A stretch of 64,000 nt of DNA from Notamacropus eugenii (taxonomy: Eukaryota; Chordata; Mammalia; Diprotodontia; Macropodidae), in contig NC_092877.1 of assembly GCF_028372415.1 (NCBI RefSeq), positions 387,363,342-387,427,341 of the forward strand. Direction: 5' to 3'. Numbering within the stretch: the stretch's first letter is position 1; every line of letters starts with the position of its first letter. The position numbers and the translations under genes are program-made. This document shows, piece after piece, positions 39,311 through 62,454 of this stretch. Under the pieces are notes generated by a model. The model did no database searches and had not been told where the DNA came from. It worked only from the letters and a program-made list of their open reading frames with translations.

Positions 39311-39740
39311 TTCCATAACCCATTATATAGGTATTAAAAAGACAAAGAGAGAAAGGATAAGGCTCAATGTTGGTGGGGCTGTGGAGAACAGGCACCTCAG
39401 AACTACTAGGAGGGGTGAGACTGACGTATATTTTTTAAAAAGTAAAGAATACCAACATAAAAAAGAAGAACAAAGTGATTTATATCTTTTGGTGCCAAGA
39501 TCCCACTTCTTGGACTATCAGGATGCTTTGAAAGAGAAGAAAAGCCAAATTGTGCTTCTAACTGTTTTAATAATGACACCAGGAAAAAATACTGCAAACA
39601 CCCCATGTATCTAATGACAAAGGAAGGGCTCAACAAATTGTAGTCTGTGAATAAGATGAACTATGGCTGCCCCATAGGAATGACGCATGATGAGACCGAA
39701 GAAGGGATGGAGCGTCAAAACAGCAGAACGTAGGCTTTCA
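39310..39740 (+). mobile_element. L1 LINE 3' part, right piece
   Basis: This continues the L1 interrupted at about 39020. The phrases 'gttggtggggctgtggaga', 'caacaaattgtagtctgtga' and 'atgaactatggctgcc' correspond in order to the ORF2 3' region of marsupial L1s. It is decayed, with many stops. Confidence 0.6.
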
Positions 39741-40364
39741 CTTTAACTTTGTAAATGTAGCCTTGGTACTGGCGTGTTCATTCCACCAAGAGGACACATA
39801 CAATTTGGGGGGTGCTTTCCTAAAATATCTCTGGCATGTCCCTACCCAAGGATACTCTGACCACCCTGATCTAGTGTGTTTTATTTCAGAAAAAACTCCT
39901 TCAGCACCCCTGAAAGCATTCAGGTTAACAATGGCATTAATTATGGAGAAGGCTAAATGCAGTCTTTACACAACGATACAAATAGAAAATATTCATGCCC
40001 AAACCCACAGACAAAACATTCTCACCCCACCCCAGGCTCTTTCCACTAGGCTGTGCATGGAATATATTTATTATCTTGGCGCACAGGACATATTTCAATA
40101 CACTTCTACTCTCTATCTTCTGAACAACTTCCATACCATCCTTGACACTCAGAACAGGCATGGGTTTTAACCCTTTCAGCCTTAGCTTTTGTCCTGAGGC
40201 CCTAGGTGAGATCCTCATCTGACCCCCTATTTCAGGCAGTCCCCAGTCAGACTTCATTCCACTTCACTCCCTACTCTCTGGCCGCCATCTCAGCAGCCTC
40301 TTCAGCAATCTGTGGATAGGATCAGAAATGTGCCCTGGGTGTACTAACCTTCCCATCTCTCTTG

Positions 40365-40535
40365 TGGACAGAGCATAGGACTCAGTTAGGAAGGCCTGAG
40401 TTCAAATCCTGCCTCAGACATTTTTTAGCTGCTTGAGCTCGGAAATGTGATGCAGCCTCTCTCAGGCTCAGTTTTCTCATCTGTAAAATAGAGATGATAA
40501 TAGAACTTTCTTCACAGGGTTGTTAAGGATTGACT
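40365..40535 (+). mobile_element. MIR-type SINE
   Basis: It contains 'ggcctgagttcaaatcctgc', 'cagttttctcatctgtaaaa' and 'tcacagggttgttaagga'. Confidence 0.8.
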
Positions 40536-41614
40536 GGTTGGCAGGATAGCTAGCAGATTGATAGAGCTGGGATCCAAAGAGGGTCTGGGGTTGAGTGTAC
40601 AAGAAAGAATTTAGGAGGTGTATAAGTCTGAAGACCTAGAAGAGGCCTCAGTTAAACAATTAACACCGAAGATCCCAATCATGAGGATAGACTTTGAATA
40701 AGTCTGTCCCAGGGTCCTGTCAATCTAACCTGCTAACAGAAAATTCTAACCCAGGCTCACATCATAGCCAATGCTCGCCTTATGCCTGGGGCAGACCTGT
40801 TGCCCCTAGCTGTCCAAGAGCAGAACTGAGTCACGCTTAGAGTCCCAGCATCCCACCCAGCTTGGTCAGGCTTTGATTTGTCCTCCCTGTTATGCTGATA
40901 TACCCGATGGAAGTTGATGCTGATAATCAGAGCTCTGAACTTGGAGTGGGAGATTTTGCATTATTATTTAGCTGACAACCTCTCCAAACAATTGCCTTTA
41001 TTTAAGCAATAGAGGAAACTCTGGGAGACTTTGGTGCCAAGTCAGAATGAGACTCAGTTTCTCCCCTCCAGGGATAAATGACAAGTCTTATATTTAAGCT
41101 CAGAAAATTGACTCCCTAACCTCAAGATGGGACGGGGAGTGGTGTCAACCAGTCAGGTGTGACGTGATGGGTAAGAAAGAGAGTGGAGCTTCTAGGAAGA
41201 GGAAAGCGGTGTTCCTCTGTCATCTGTCACCCTAGGATTTTCAGGTCTGGGCGCCAGAGTATAGAAAGAAGACTGAGAAATAGTCATCCTAATACTGGCT
41301 AGCATTGGTGTAATGCCATGAGCTTTGAAAAGCTCTTCATTTGTAGTTATTTCATCTAGAAAACTGTAAAGCATGCTGCAGAGGAGGATGGCCAGGAAGG
41401 ACATTCCAGGACTTGGAATCAGCCACCTAAGGATGGAGTGGAAGTAGTAGTCTGAAGAAGCCTCTGGGGGCACACCATTGCTGTTGTCAAAGCTCCGAAG
41501 GAGTGGGCACGAAAGGGAGATTCCCCTTGCTCTGCCTGGCCCAGAAGGCAGCACATGGAACTGCTGGGAAAGCTGCTGCCCCCTCCTACCTAGCATCCAT
41601 GCAGCCCCCAAGAG

Positions 41615-42150
41615 GTCTTCCAACCAGAGCCTGACCATGTCATTCCCCCGCTTAGGCACGGCAGCCATTCCTCACTGCCTCCAGGGTGATGTACAAATTC
41701 CCCCATTTGCCATTTCAAGTTGTCCATCATCTCTCTGGCTCCCACCTCCCTTTCCAGAATTATTTTCACATTATGCTTCCTCACACCCTATCCACGCCAG
41801 TCAAGCTGGCCATTTGCGATTTCCTAAACATGACACTGCACTTCCCACCTCCCCTCCTTTGTAGAAGCCGTCCCCCATGACTAGCAGGCCCCCATTTTCA
41901 CCCATGCCTCTTGGAATCTCCAGTTTCTTGCAGACCAAGTGCTACACCTTCTAGAGGTTTGGTTTGTTGTTGGGTTTTGTTTTTTTTTTTGACATTTCCT
42001 CCGCCTCTGCTCTCTCCCTGAAATTATTTGTATATACTGTCTACTTCCCTTACTGCTGCCCAGGGCTTGTTTCGTTTGGTCCTTGCATACCCCGCCTGCA
42101 GCAGGTAACCTGCACCTAGCGAGCTCTTAATAAAGGCTTGTCAAACTGAG
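41615..42150 (+). mobile_element. L2 LINE 3' end
   Basis: It begins 'agcctgaccatgtcattccc', passes 'cctccagggtgatgtac' and ends 'gagctcttaataaaggcttg'. This is the usual order of the L2 3' region, and it is the longest L2 piece in the window. Confidence 0.75.
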
Positions 42151-44277
42151 AATCTGGGGTCCTGGTTCATCCTGCTTGCATAGCCACTCTCCCCCAGCAG
42201 GGGGCCTCCCCAGCATATCACAATAAGGGATGTAATCAGTGAGATAATTTGGCTGGATGACTCCTGATTCCTAATGCCCAGCAAGGCGGGAGGGTTGCTA
42301 CCACTACCGTGGAGTTCCAAGGCAGGAGGGATTCCCTACAAAAATGGGGTCCTTGTGCTAACAGCATCAGACCTGCCTAAGAGCCCATGCCATTTAGGGT
42401 TAGCTTGGCCATGGGGCCTGATTCCATAGACCATCCATGGGAATGGTCTCACAATGTCCACTTCAGCAGCGAACAGCAGCATTGAACACAGGTCTCTGTG
42501 GCTCCCCTCAAAATTAGGGTTAAAAATCACAAAAGCTAGTAAGTGGCTGTCCACTGGTTGTGGTTTTGTCTAGGGCTCCAAATTCAGGGTTTGAGATTGA
42601 GAGAGAGGTGGTTACTTTAGGATGGGACTGATTGGATCAGATTTTCCTAAGTTTGGCAATTTCTAGAATATTCTAAAGCTTATCCCCTGGACTGGTGTCT
42701 AATCCCAAGAGAAAATGTATAAGGACGAGCACTAGAGACATGGGTACATCGGGCAATCATAAGTGAGAAGCCATTCTGACCTGTTCCTCATTGGAACTCA
42801 TGAACAGGGCTCTCATGCTGTGCTTGTGAACGAGACAGAACAATGTCAGCTAAATGAAAGGGTAGCTATGTGGCTGCCATTAAGGTCAATGTCAACCCAT
42901 AAAGAGACCTCTGTCCTTGGTACTGGGCTAGGGTTATTTTCACTGACATTTCTCTCATCCCTAAAGATTGAGAGTATTTTCTGCTGCCATCTTGGCTCTC
43001 CTGTATCAATCCTGCCAGCGGCTGCTCTCATCAATGCCTCTTTCTCTGAGTTGTTCTCCATCTTGCTGAGCTTTCCCAAGAGCAGGGTGCCCAACGTGTT
43101 TCCCAATCCCTTATGTATCAGTTGTCCTCCTCCTCTTGACTTCCAGGAAGTTTCCCGTTGTTTCTGGTGCCATGGCTGATGCCATTTCCATCTGCCTGGC
43201 CTCTGATGGTTTTTCTCTAGCTCTTCTAACCCTGTCCTCCTTTCCCATTGTGCTGGAGCCCTTCTGTCATCTTTTTTGGCAATGGCTAATTTTCTTTGGG
43301 GATTTGGGCCTTTCTCTTACAGAGTTTCAGGGGATCCCTGGGGCAGCCAACTCCCTCACAAACTCTCACCTATAATCTGGGCCCTGCTCCCCTCCTCAGT
43401 TCAGTTCTACAAATTTACCAAATGTGTTTCTTTGCGTTTATTCTTCTGTGAGGGCAGAGCTGATGATTCCCTCCACCTCCCTCTCGACCCACACTTAAAT
43501 CCAGGAATAAGACCCAGTATTTTAATAAGGTGAAAGTGATCAGTCTCAACTACAGGCTTCGTTTTCAATGGGCTTTTGATTAAAGTTCTTGGAACTAGAA
43601 TAAAGTGTAAAGGAATTGTGTTTGGGCATGGCCTTGGGATCATTTATAACTGGTGAAGAAAGTCTGACCTTGGCTCATTCCAGAGACTGAAGAAGGCTGG
43701 CATGCTGGTGAAGCCCCTGGGGAGACAATGGGGAGGAAGGGGGCTGGGAAGAAGGAAAGGTCCTGGACCCTCTCCCTCTCCCCACCTCCCTTTGTCAGAG
43801 GAGGACCTTGCAAGCTCTAAAGAATGGTGGACTTACCACCTTCCCATCAGTGCCCCAGCATCCTTGGATCAGTGACATTGGGAGCCAAGGACAGACTGAA
43901 CACAGATAAGTAACTTCCCAAGGTGAGACTTCCCAACCAAGAAGCTTCCTCTCAGGCATAAGGAATGTTCCTGAGGGGAATCAGCATCTTGAGTGTCCCA
44001 TGAGGAGCAGGAAAATACTGGGAGCAGCCACAAGCTGTTTGCTATGTCTGCTCTCTAAGTGTGCATGCTCTTTCCCCCGGGGTTCCGGCTCAGTACATGG
44101 CTGTGGAAGAGGCGTCCCAGACTTGGGTGGGGGGTATGTTGGATACCAATTGTTCTAGGTGTATCACCTCAATACATACCCCTCTACAGAAGCTACATAG
44201 AGCTGGCTGGCTAATTGATTCTCAGTGTTAATACTAGGGACATACCAATGGGGGCTCAAGCAGACAGCATTGAAAAA

Positions 44278-44348
44278 TAACAGAGAGAGAGAGAGAGAGA
44301 GGATGGAAAGAGAGGAGGGAAAGAGAGGGAGGAGAGACAGAGAAAAAC
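44278..44348. repeat. GA-rich microsatellite
   Basis: Pure (GA)n at about 44281-44301, then degenerate GA-rich text. Confidence 0.88.
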
Positions 44349-45177
44349 AGACATGGGGAGAGAGAAGATTGAGAGCCTTGTTCTAGTGCCCAAGACTTGT
44401 CTCCCAGACTTGCTTCAGCGACCAAGACTTCTGTGAGAGTAGGGGTTTGATAAGAATTATCAGAGCTTCTATAGGTTTCACTGCATTCCCTCTGGAGCCT
44501 CAGGCGAGCACCCCAGTTCTAGGACTGGAGGTCTTGGTGGAAGAGCCTGTGTTGTCCATATGACTCTCGGAGATCTTATTTTTCGATCTGTCTTCATGCA
44601 GCAGACCCCTCTCCCCATTCCATTAGGAGAGGGAGTTCCTTTTCAGACCTCTCTGGAGTCACTGGCTCCTCTCTTTTGGGACTAGCCTGCACACTCAGAC
44701 TGGCCTAGCCTGTTGCAGCTCAGAACTCCTGAGATCTGCTGGCCCTAGCCTCCCATCACTGCCGCTACCACATCAGCTCAGCCTGCTACTAATGGGTGCT
44801 TAGGTGTTTGTGTTTGGAACCCAATTCCAAGTGGCCTCCTGGTTGGCCCCTGGCCTTCATCTCCCCAACTCTGGAGCCTTACTCCATGCCAGAAATGTTC
44901 CACCTCCTTGGGGCCCCCACTCAGCTCACTCCTGCCCTCTCCTTGGATCACCATGTAATGTGTCACTGTGCCCAAATGTATGCCCACACCCCCATGTAAG
45001 TTCCCTGGGGGCACGGAGCAGGGAGTGTATGCTTTGTGCCTCCCCCAGAACAAGCCCTAAATCTGCCTAGTTGTTCTAGGATGAGCCTCTCCTGCCTCTG
45101 GAAGCTAACCTTCCTGACTCCCCAGCTCAACTGGCAATGCCAGAGCACGACCAGACACATAACCAAACTAGCGGTTG

Positions 45178-45183
45178 TTTATT
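45178..45183 (-). terminator. Candidate P2RX1 poly(A) signal (AATAAA)
   Basis: The minus strand reads GTAATAAACAACC. About 20-40 nt downstream is a GT-rich stretch (GGTTATGTGTCTGG) of the kind bound by CstF. It is the first AATAAA seen after the P2RX1 stop codon. Confidence 0.55.
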
Positions 45184-45771
45184 ACAACAATACCACAGTC
45201 CAACTCAGACAGTCGTTCCATCTCCTGCCCCTGGAATCTCATTGACTGGAGCACAGGACTGGGGCCAGCTGGAGCCCAGGGGCTGCCTTTGCTTGACACC
45301 CTGTCTCTGCACCAGGCCCAGGAGAAGCATTTGACAGTTCCCACCTCTTCTCAATTCAATGCTGAAGCTGTGGGTAGGGGTCCCGGGGCAAGCCTTCCAG
45401 CCACCAGGCCCCTTGAGTGGCACAGACCAGCCAGGCTGCATCTCTGTCCATATCTGTCTATTCAGACATCCAAACCTCTGGGAAGGAAGGAAACGGAGTC
45501 TCTCCTGAACTTTCCAGGTTTTTGAAGGGAGTCCATCACACAGATAGGCACAGCTCAGAGAGGGTGGGGATGGGGACAGTTCAGTGAATGTTTGAGGGAA
45601 GACCAGCCTTGCAGTGCAACCCAGCTTCTGCCCCATAGGGGACACAGGGTTGGAGGCATGGGGATGTGTCTTCATGGACACTCCAACACACACAGGGGGC
45701 TGAGTATGCAAGGGCATCTCTGTGCAGGCCTGATCTGTGGGTGAGCATGGACAAGGGTATGTGTAGTATAA

Positions 45772-45880
45772 GAATGTGTGTATGCATGCGAGTGTGAGTG
45801 TATGGTGTGTGTGTGCGTTTGTGAGTGTGCATGCATTACTGCGTGCCTGTGTGTGTTTGTGTATGTGTGTACCGGGGTGG
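45772..45880. repeat. Degenerate GT microsatellite
   Basis: Alternating TG-rich text with scattered GCAT interruptions, in the putative P2RX1 3' UTR. Confidence 0.85.
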
Positions 45881-46555
45881 GCACAGGTGTTTGTGAATCC
45901 TGGGTTATGTGAGAGACGGAGTCTAGGGGAGTGTTCGTGGTGATAATGGTAGGAGTGCGAGCACATGTGGGGGCCCATGGCCCAGCTGGCATGTTCATCT
46001 CCTGTGTGAAAGAAGACAGAGAACAGGGTCTTTCTCAGCCCCATTACAAAGTATGGCTAAAGTCAGCAGGCAGTGGGATCCAGATATTCTGGCAGGACTG
46101 ACAAGGTTGGATCAGGAGATGGAGGGATGAGAAGAGAGATCCTGGAAAGAGAAGAGGAGATGGTTATGGTGGGGGAAAGGATGCGGGGGCGAAGGGGGGT
46201 GCTCTGGCCAGCCATTCCCCTCCACACTCAGCTGTCCTGGGCCAAGCCTGGCTGCCACCTTTCCTTGTCAGCAGGGATATGAGGGGTGTTCAGGGGCTCA
46301 TGGACCATCCATGTGAGCTTGGAAGGGGCCCATACCCAGCAGGCAAAGAGGGGCAGTATCACCTGGATGATGGCCCTTAGCAGCCCTGGGTAGGATGGGC
46401 AGCCCTTGGTCTACTCTGGGAAGCCAGAGTCTAAGGAGGACAGAAATTCCTAGCTTAGGGGTCTCCCCAACCTGCCATAGAGAGCTCAGCCCACCTCCCA
46501 CCCCCACACAGAGGACAGCTCTATCCTCCCTGGGCAGCCAGGCCCTGGTCACTTT

Positions 46556-46625
46556 CTGCCTCTATCTCTGTCTCTCTGTCTCTCTGTCTCTGCCTGCCTG
46601 TCTGCCTCTCTCTCTCTCTCTCTTT

Positions 46626-46681
<56 letters not shown>
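46556..46681. repeat. CT/CA composite microsatellite
   Basis: (TCTCTG)n runs to about 46628, followed by (AC)n to 46681. It lies in the putative P2RX1 3' UTR. Confidence 0.93.
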
Positions 46682-46682
<1 letters not shown>

Positions 46683-46869
46683 CAGCAGCCACTCTAGCCT
46701 GATCCTCTGGCCAAGGGTTTCTGGCTGAGGCCTCCTGCGGATGGAGAGGTCCCAAGAGCACTGTGTAGGGGCTCCGCTGAATCAACACTTTGGGACCCAG
46801 GCCCCAAAGTCACAGGGAAGAGGGCAACCCTGGATGATAACGAGGAACCTGAGAAGCCAGGTGGGTTCC

Positions 46870-47065
46870 GGTTAATATGGAGAGAGTGGCTCAGAGGGTA
46901 GACCTGAAGTCAGGAGGACCTGAGTTCAAACTCTGACAACAACTTCTTAGCTATGCCACCTGGACGAGTCGTTCAGCCTCTACCTGCCTCAGTTTCCTTC
47001 TTTGTAAAATGAAAGGGTTGGACTTCATGGCTACCAAGGTCCTTCCAGCTCAGTATCTTGGGTGC
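46870..47065 (+). mobile_element. MIR/marsupial SINE within the P2RX1 3' UTR
   Basis: It contains 'aagtcaggaggacctgagtt', 'ctatgccacctggacgag' and 'cctcagtttccttctttgta'. It lies antisense to P2RX1. Confidence 0.8.
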
Positions 47066-47310
47066 CATAAACTCACTCTCAAGACCCTGGGCCAATTCTT
47101 TTCCTTCTCCAGGAAGGAAAGGATAAGGATGAAGGGAGGGCTCAGAGACCCTGCAGCCAAGAGCCCCTGCCCCCCAAAAGTGTTGACACCCCTCCCCAAG
47201 ACCACTGGGGGCATCACATCAGGGAAAACTCCTCAGAGGAGGTGTCCCTGAGCTAGACAGGAAAACTGCCCAAGCCTGCTCCCTTCCCTGTCCCAGGCAC
47301 CTTCCACCCT

Positions 47311-60342
<13,032 letters not shown>

Positions 60343-60494
60343 CTGGGGATGGGAACGAGTCCGTGGGGGTCATGCGAGTGCCAGGAAGACCACCCAGAGC
60401 CCAGCGTGCTGGGCACCACCCTTTCAGAACATGCATCCTCGCAGGAGAAAAGACGTCCTGAGAGGGCAGCCAGGCAGACTAGGGGCACAGCAGA

Positions 60495-60810
60495 GAGAGC
60501 AGGCCAGAGTCAGAAAGGTCCCAGTTTGAATCCAGCCCCAGACACTTCCTAGCTGTGTGACCGTGGGAAGGTCATTTCATCCTTTGCCTCAGTTTCCTCA
60601 TCTGTAAAATGAGCTGGAGAAGGAAATGGCAAACCAATCCAGCGTTTCTGCCAAGAAAACCCTCAAAGGGGTTCCCAAGAGTCAGACCCTGGCAAGCCCC
60701 ATCACCTGTGGTGATAGCAGCACCTACCTCCCGTGGCTATTGTGAGGACCAGGTGAGGTAATAAAGCACTTAGCACAGGCCTGGAACATAGTAGGTGCTT
60801 ATCTCCTTCT
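60495..60810 (+). mobile_element. Marsupial composite SINE with MIR-like 3' continuation
   Basis: It contains 'agctgtgtgaccgtggga', 'cctcatctgtaaaatgagct', 'ggagaaggaaatggcaaac' and 'gagtcagaccctggcaag', then a MIR-like end with 'taggtgcttatct'. It is one of the best SINE copies in the window and lies upstream of P2RX1 exon 2. Confidence 0.88.
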
Positions 60811-60814
60811 CCTT

Positions 60815-61050
60815 CATGAAACTAAATGGTTAGAGCATTTGCCTTGGAGGTAGAAGGACTTGCGTTCAAATCCTGTTTGAGTCACTAGAAACGCACCCTG
60901 GGCAAATCACCAGACCTCTGCCTGCCTCGGTTTTCTCCTGTGTAAAGTGTGGATAACAATCGCACCTACAGGACTGTTGTGAGCATCAAATGAGATCGTT
61001 TATGAACGAGTGCTTTGCAAACCTTTGAATGCTCGTGTTGTCATGTTAGC
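60815..61050 (+). mobile_element. MIR-type SINE
   Basis: It contains 'gacttgcgttcaaatcctg', 'gcctcggttttctcctgtg', 'ggactgttgtgagcatcaaa' and 'tgctttgcaaaccttt'. It follows the previous SINE directly in the same orientation. Confidence 0.75.
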
Positions 61051-62277
61051 ATCATTCCTCTGAGCCTCCAATCACCTGGGGCCGTCACAGCATCTGTACC
61101 CCAGCCCCCCCAGCTCTCTTCGGATGGACCGCTGGCTCAGTTGGGTGAGATCTGGAGCCAGAGATGAGACTGGAATGGGGGGTAGGGAGGTGCAGAAGAC
61201 CAGGCACTAGGGGAGCCCAGGTGACCAGAGTCTGACATCGTCATCCGGGCCCCCAGCTCAGCCTACCAAGTATTTACTGAACATGTACTGCTCTGCCTGG
61301 CACTACACAAGATGCGTAAATCACGTCTACATGACTCCCACTTTCTCTTGGCTCTCCTCCTCCCTCTCCGACTGCTCCTCCTCCTCCAGACCACGTCCTC
61401 TGCCCACGAGTGACCCTCAGGGTCCTAGGCTCCCTGCTCTCCCCTCTCTGTCCTCCTCAGCTCCTGTGCACCCAAGGGCCATCTCTGTGCTGACAGCTCT
61501 CAGATCTCCCTGCCCTGCCCCATAATCTCTGCTCACTGCCTCTCTCCTCTCCAGCTGCCTGCTGCTTCCAGTCCCAGCACGTTGTTATTGCTTCCCAGTC
61601 AATACATCTGACATTGCTCTGGACCTAAACCAGCTTGAGTTCAAGTCAGGGGAGCCTGAAGCCAGTAGGATTTCAGGACTGGCCTGTTAGAGTCACAGCA
61701 AAGTCAGAACCATCTCCTCAGTCACTGTACTTGGGGGAGGGGGTGCTCCTTGCACCTGTAGAGCCTCTATGTGATGGCTTGCCATCTTGGGGAGGGGGGA
61801 AGGGAGGGAGGGATAGAATTTGGAACTTAAAACTTTAAAAATGTTTGAAAATTGGGGGAGAAAGTAGATCAGGGCCCTCCAAGAGATCTGAGACAGATGT
61901 GACCAAGGCTTCACCAGGGAACGCAGCCACCTCTGGGCCGGTGACTGTGTAAGGGAAGGAGGCAGAGACAAGGCTGAGGACAGCTCCCAGATCTGGCTAT
62001 CTCTGGGCAGAGGCAAAAAACAGGGACTGTGGCAAAGGGGAGGACTAGATTCCAATTATCCCCTCTAGAACTGGGCCAGGGCAGCATCAGGGGCATCTGA
62101 CTCACAGAGGAGACAGCACGGGGAAGGGATGAGGACTCCATCCTACAGTGCAGTGGAGATGGGCTTGGGCCTGGCACAAGGTCCTAATCCAGGAACTCAG
62201 ACAATGAAGAAATACTATGGGTGAAGAGAAACCCCAAAGGTAAATTCAGGAAAGCAGAGCTCTAAAACAAGTTCAAG

Positions 62278-62350
62278 TTGGGGGAGAGAGAGGGTGGAGA
62301 GGGGGGGAAGAGAGAGAGAGACAGACAGAGAGACAGAGAGAGAGGAGGGG

Positions 62351-62403
<53 letters not shown>
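62278..62403. repeat. GA microsatellite
   Basis: Interrupted (GA)n ending in a pure run at about 62358-62403, just upstream of the L1. Confidence 0.92.
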
Positions 62404-62407
<4 letters not shown>

Positions 62408-62454
62408 GCTTAGACATGAAGACTCCCATGGGTGGAAAAAATAAAGCAAAATTT

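Larger units (their letters stand above)
35830..45150. other. Intergenic interval between the CpG island and the P2RX1 3' end
   Basis: No coding exon was recognised. It holds a split L1, an L2 end, MIR pieces and simple repeats. The stretches 36.5-38.5, 39.75-40.3 and 42.2-44.2 kb are moderately AT-rich, unassigned sequence. Confidence 0.6.
45160..47310 (-). other. P2RX1: Putative P2RX1 3' untranslated region
   Basis: This stretch runs from the P2RX1 stop codon to the first good poly(A) signal on the minus strand; no other AATAAA or ATTAAA was noticed between them. It contains a SINE (46870-47065), a CT/CA microsatellite (46556-46681) and a degenerate GT tract (45772-45880). Long open frames here are low-complexity by-products. 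At about 2.1 kb it is longer than I would expect for the human 3' UTR, and transcript data are needed to confirm the end. Confidence 0.5.

Noticed and set aside
45205..46044. 279-codon minus-strand open frame after P2RX1
   Set aside because: It is Thr/His-rich from a GT/CA repeat, lies in the putative P2RX1 3' UTR, and the true P2RX1 stop is upstream at 47311.
60343..62278. P2RX1 exon 1 upstream of exon 2
   Set aside because: No minus-strand segment encoding the conserved N-terminus and TM1 start was seen. The stretch is SINEs and unassigned DNA, so exon 1 probably lies beyond 64000.
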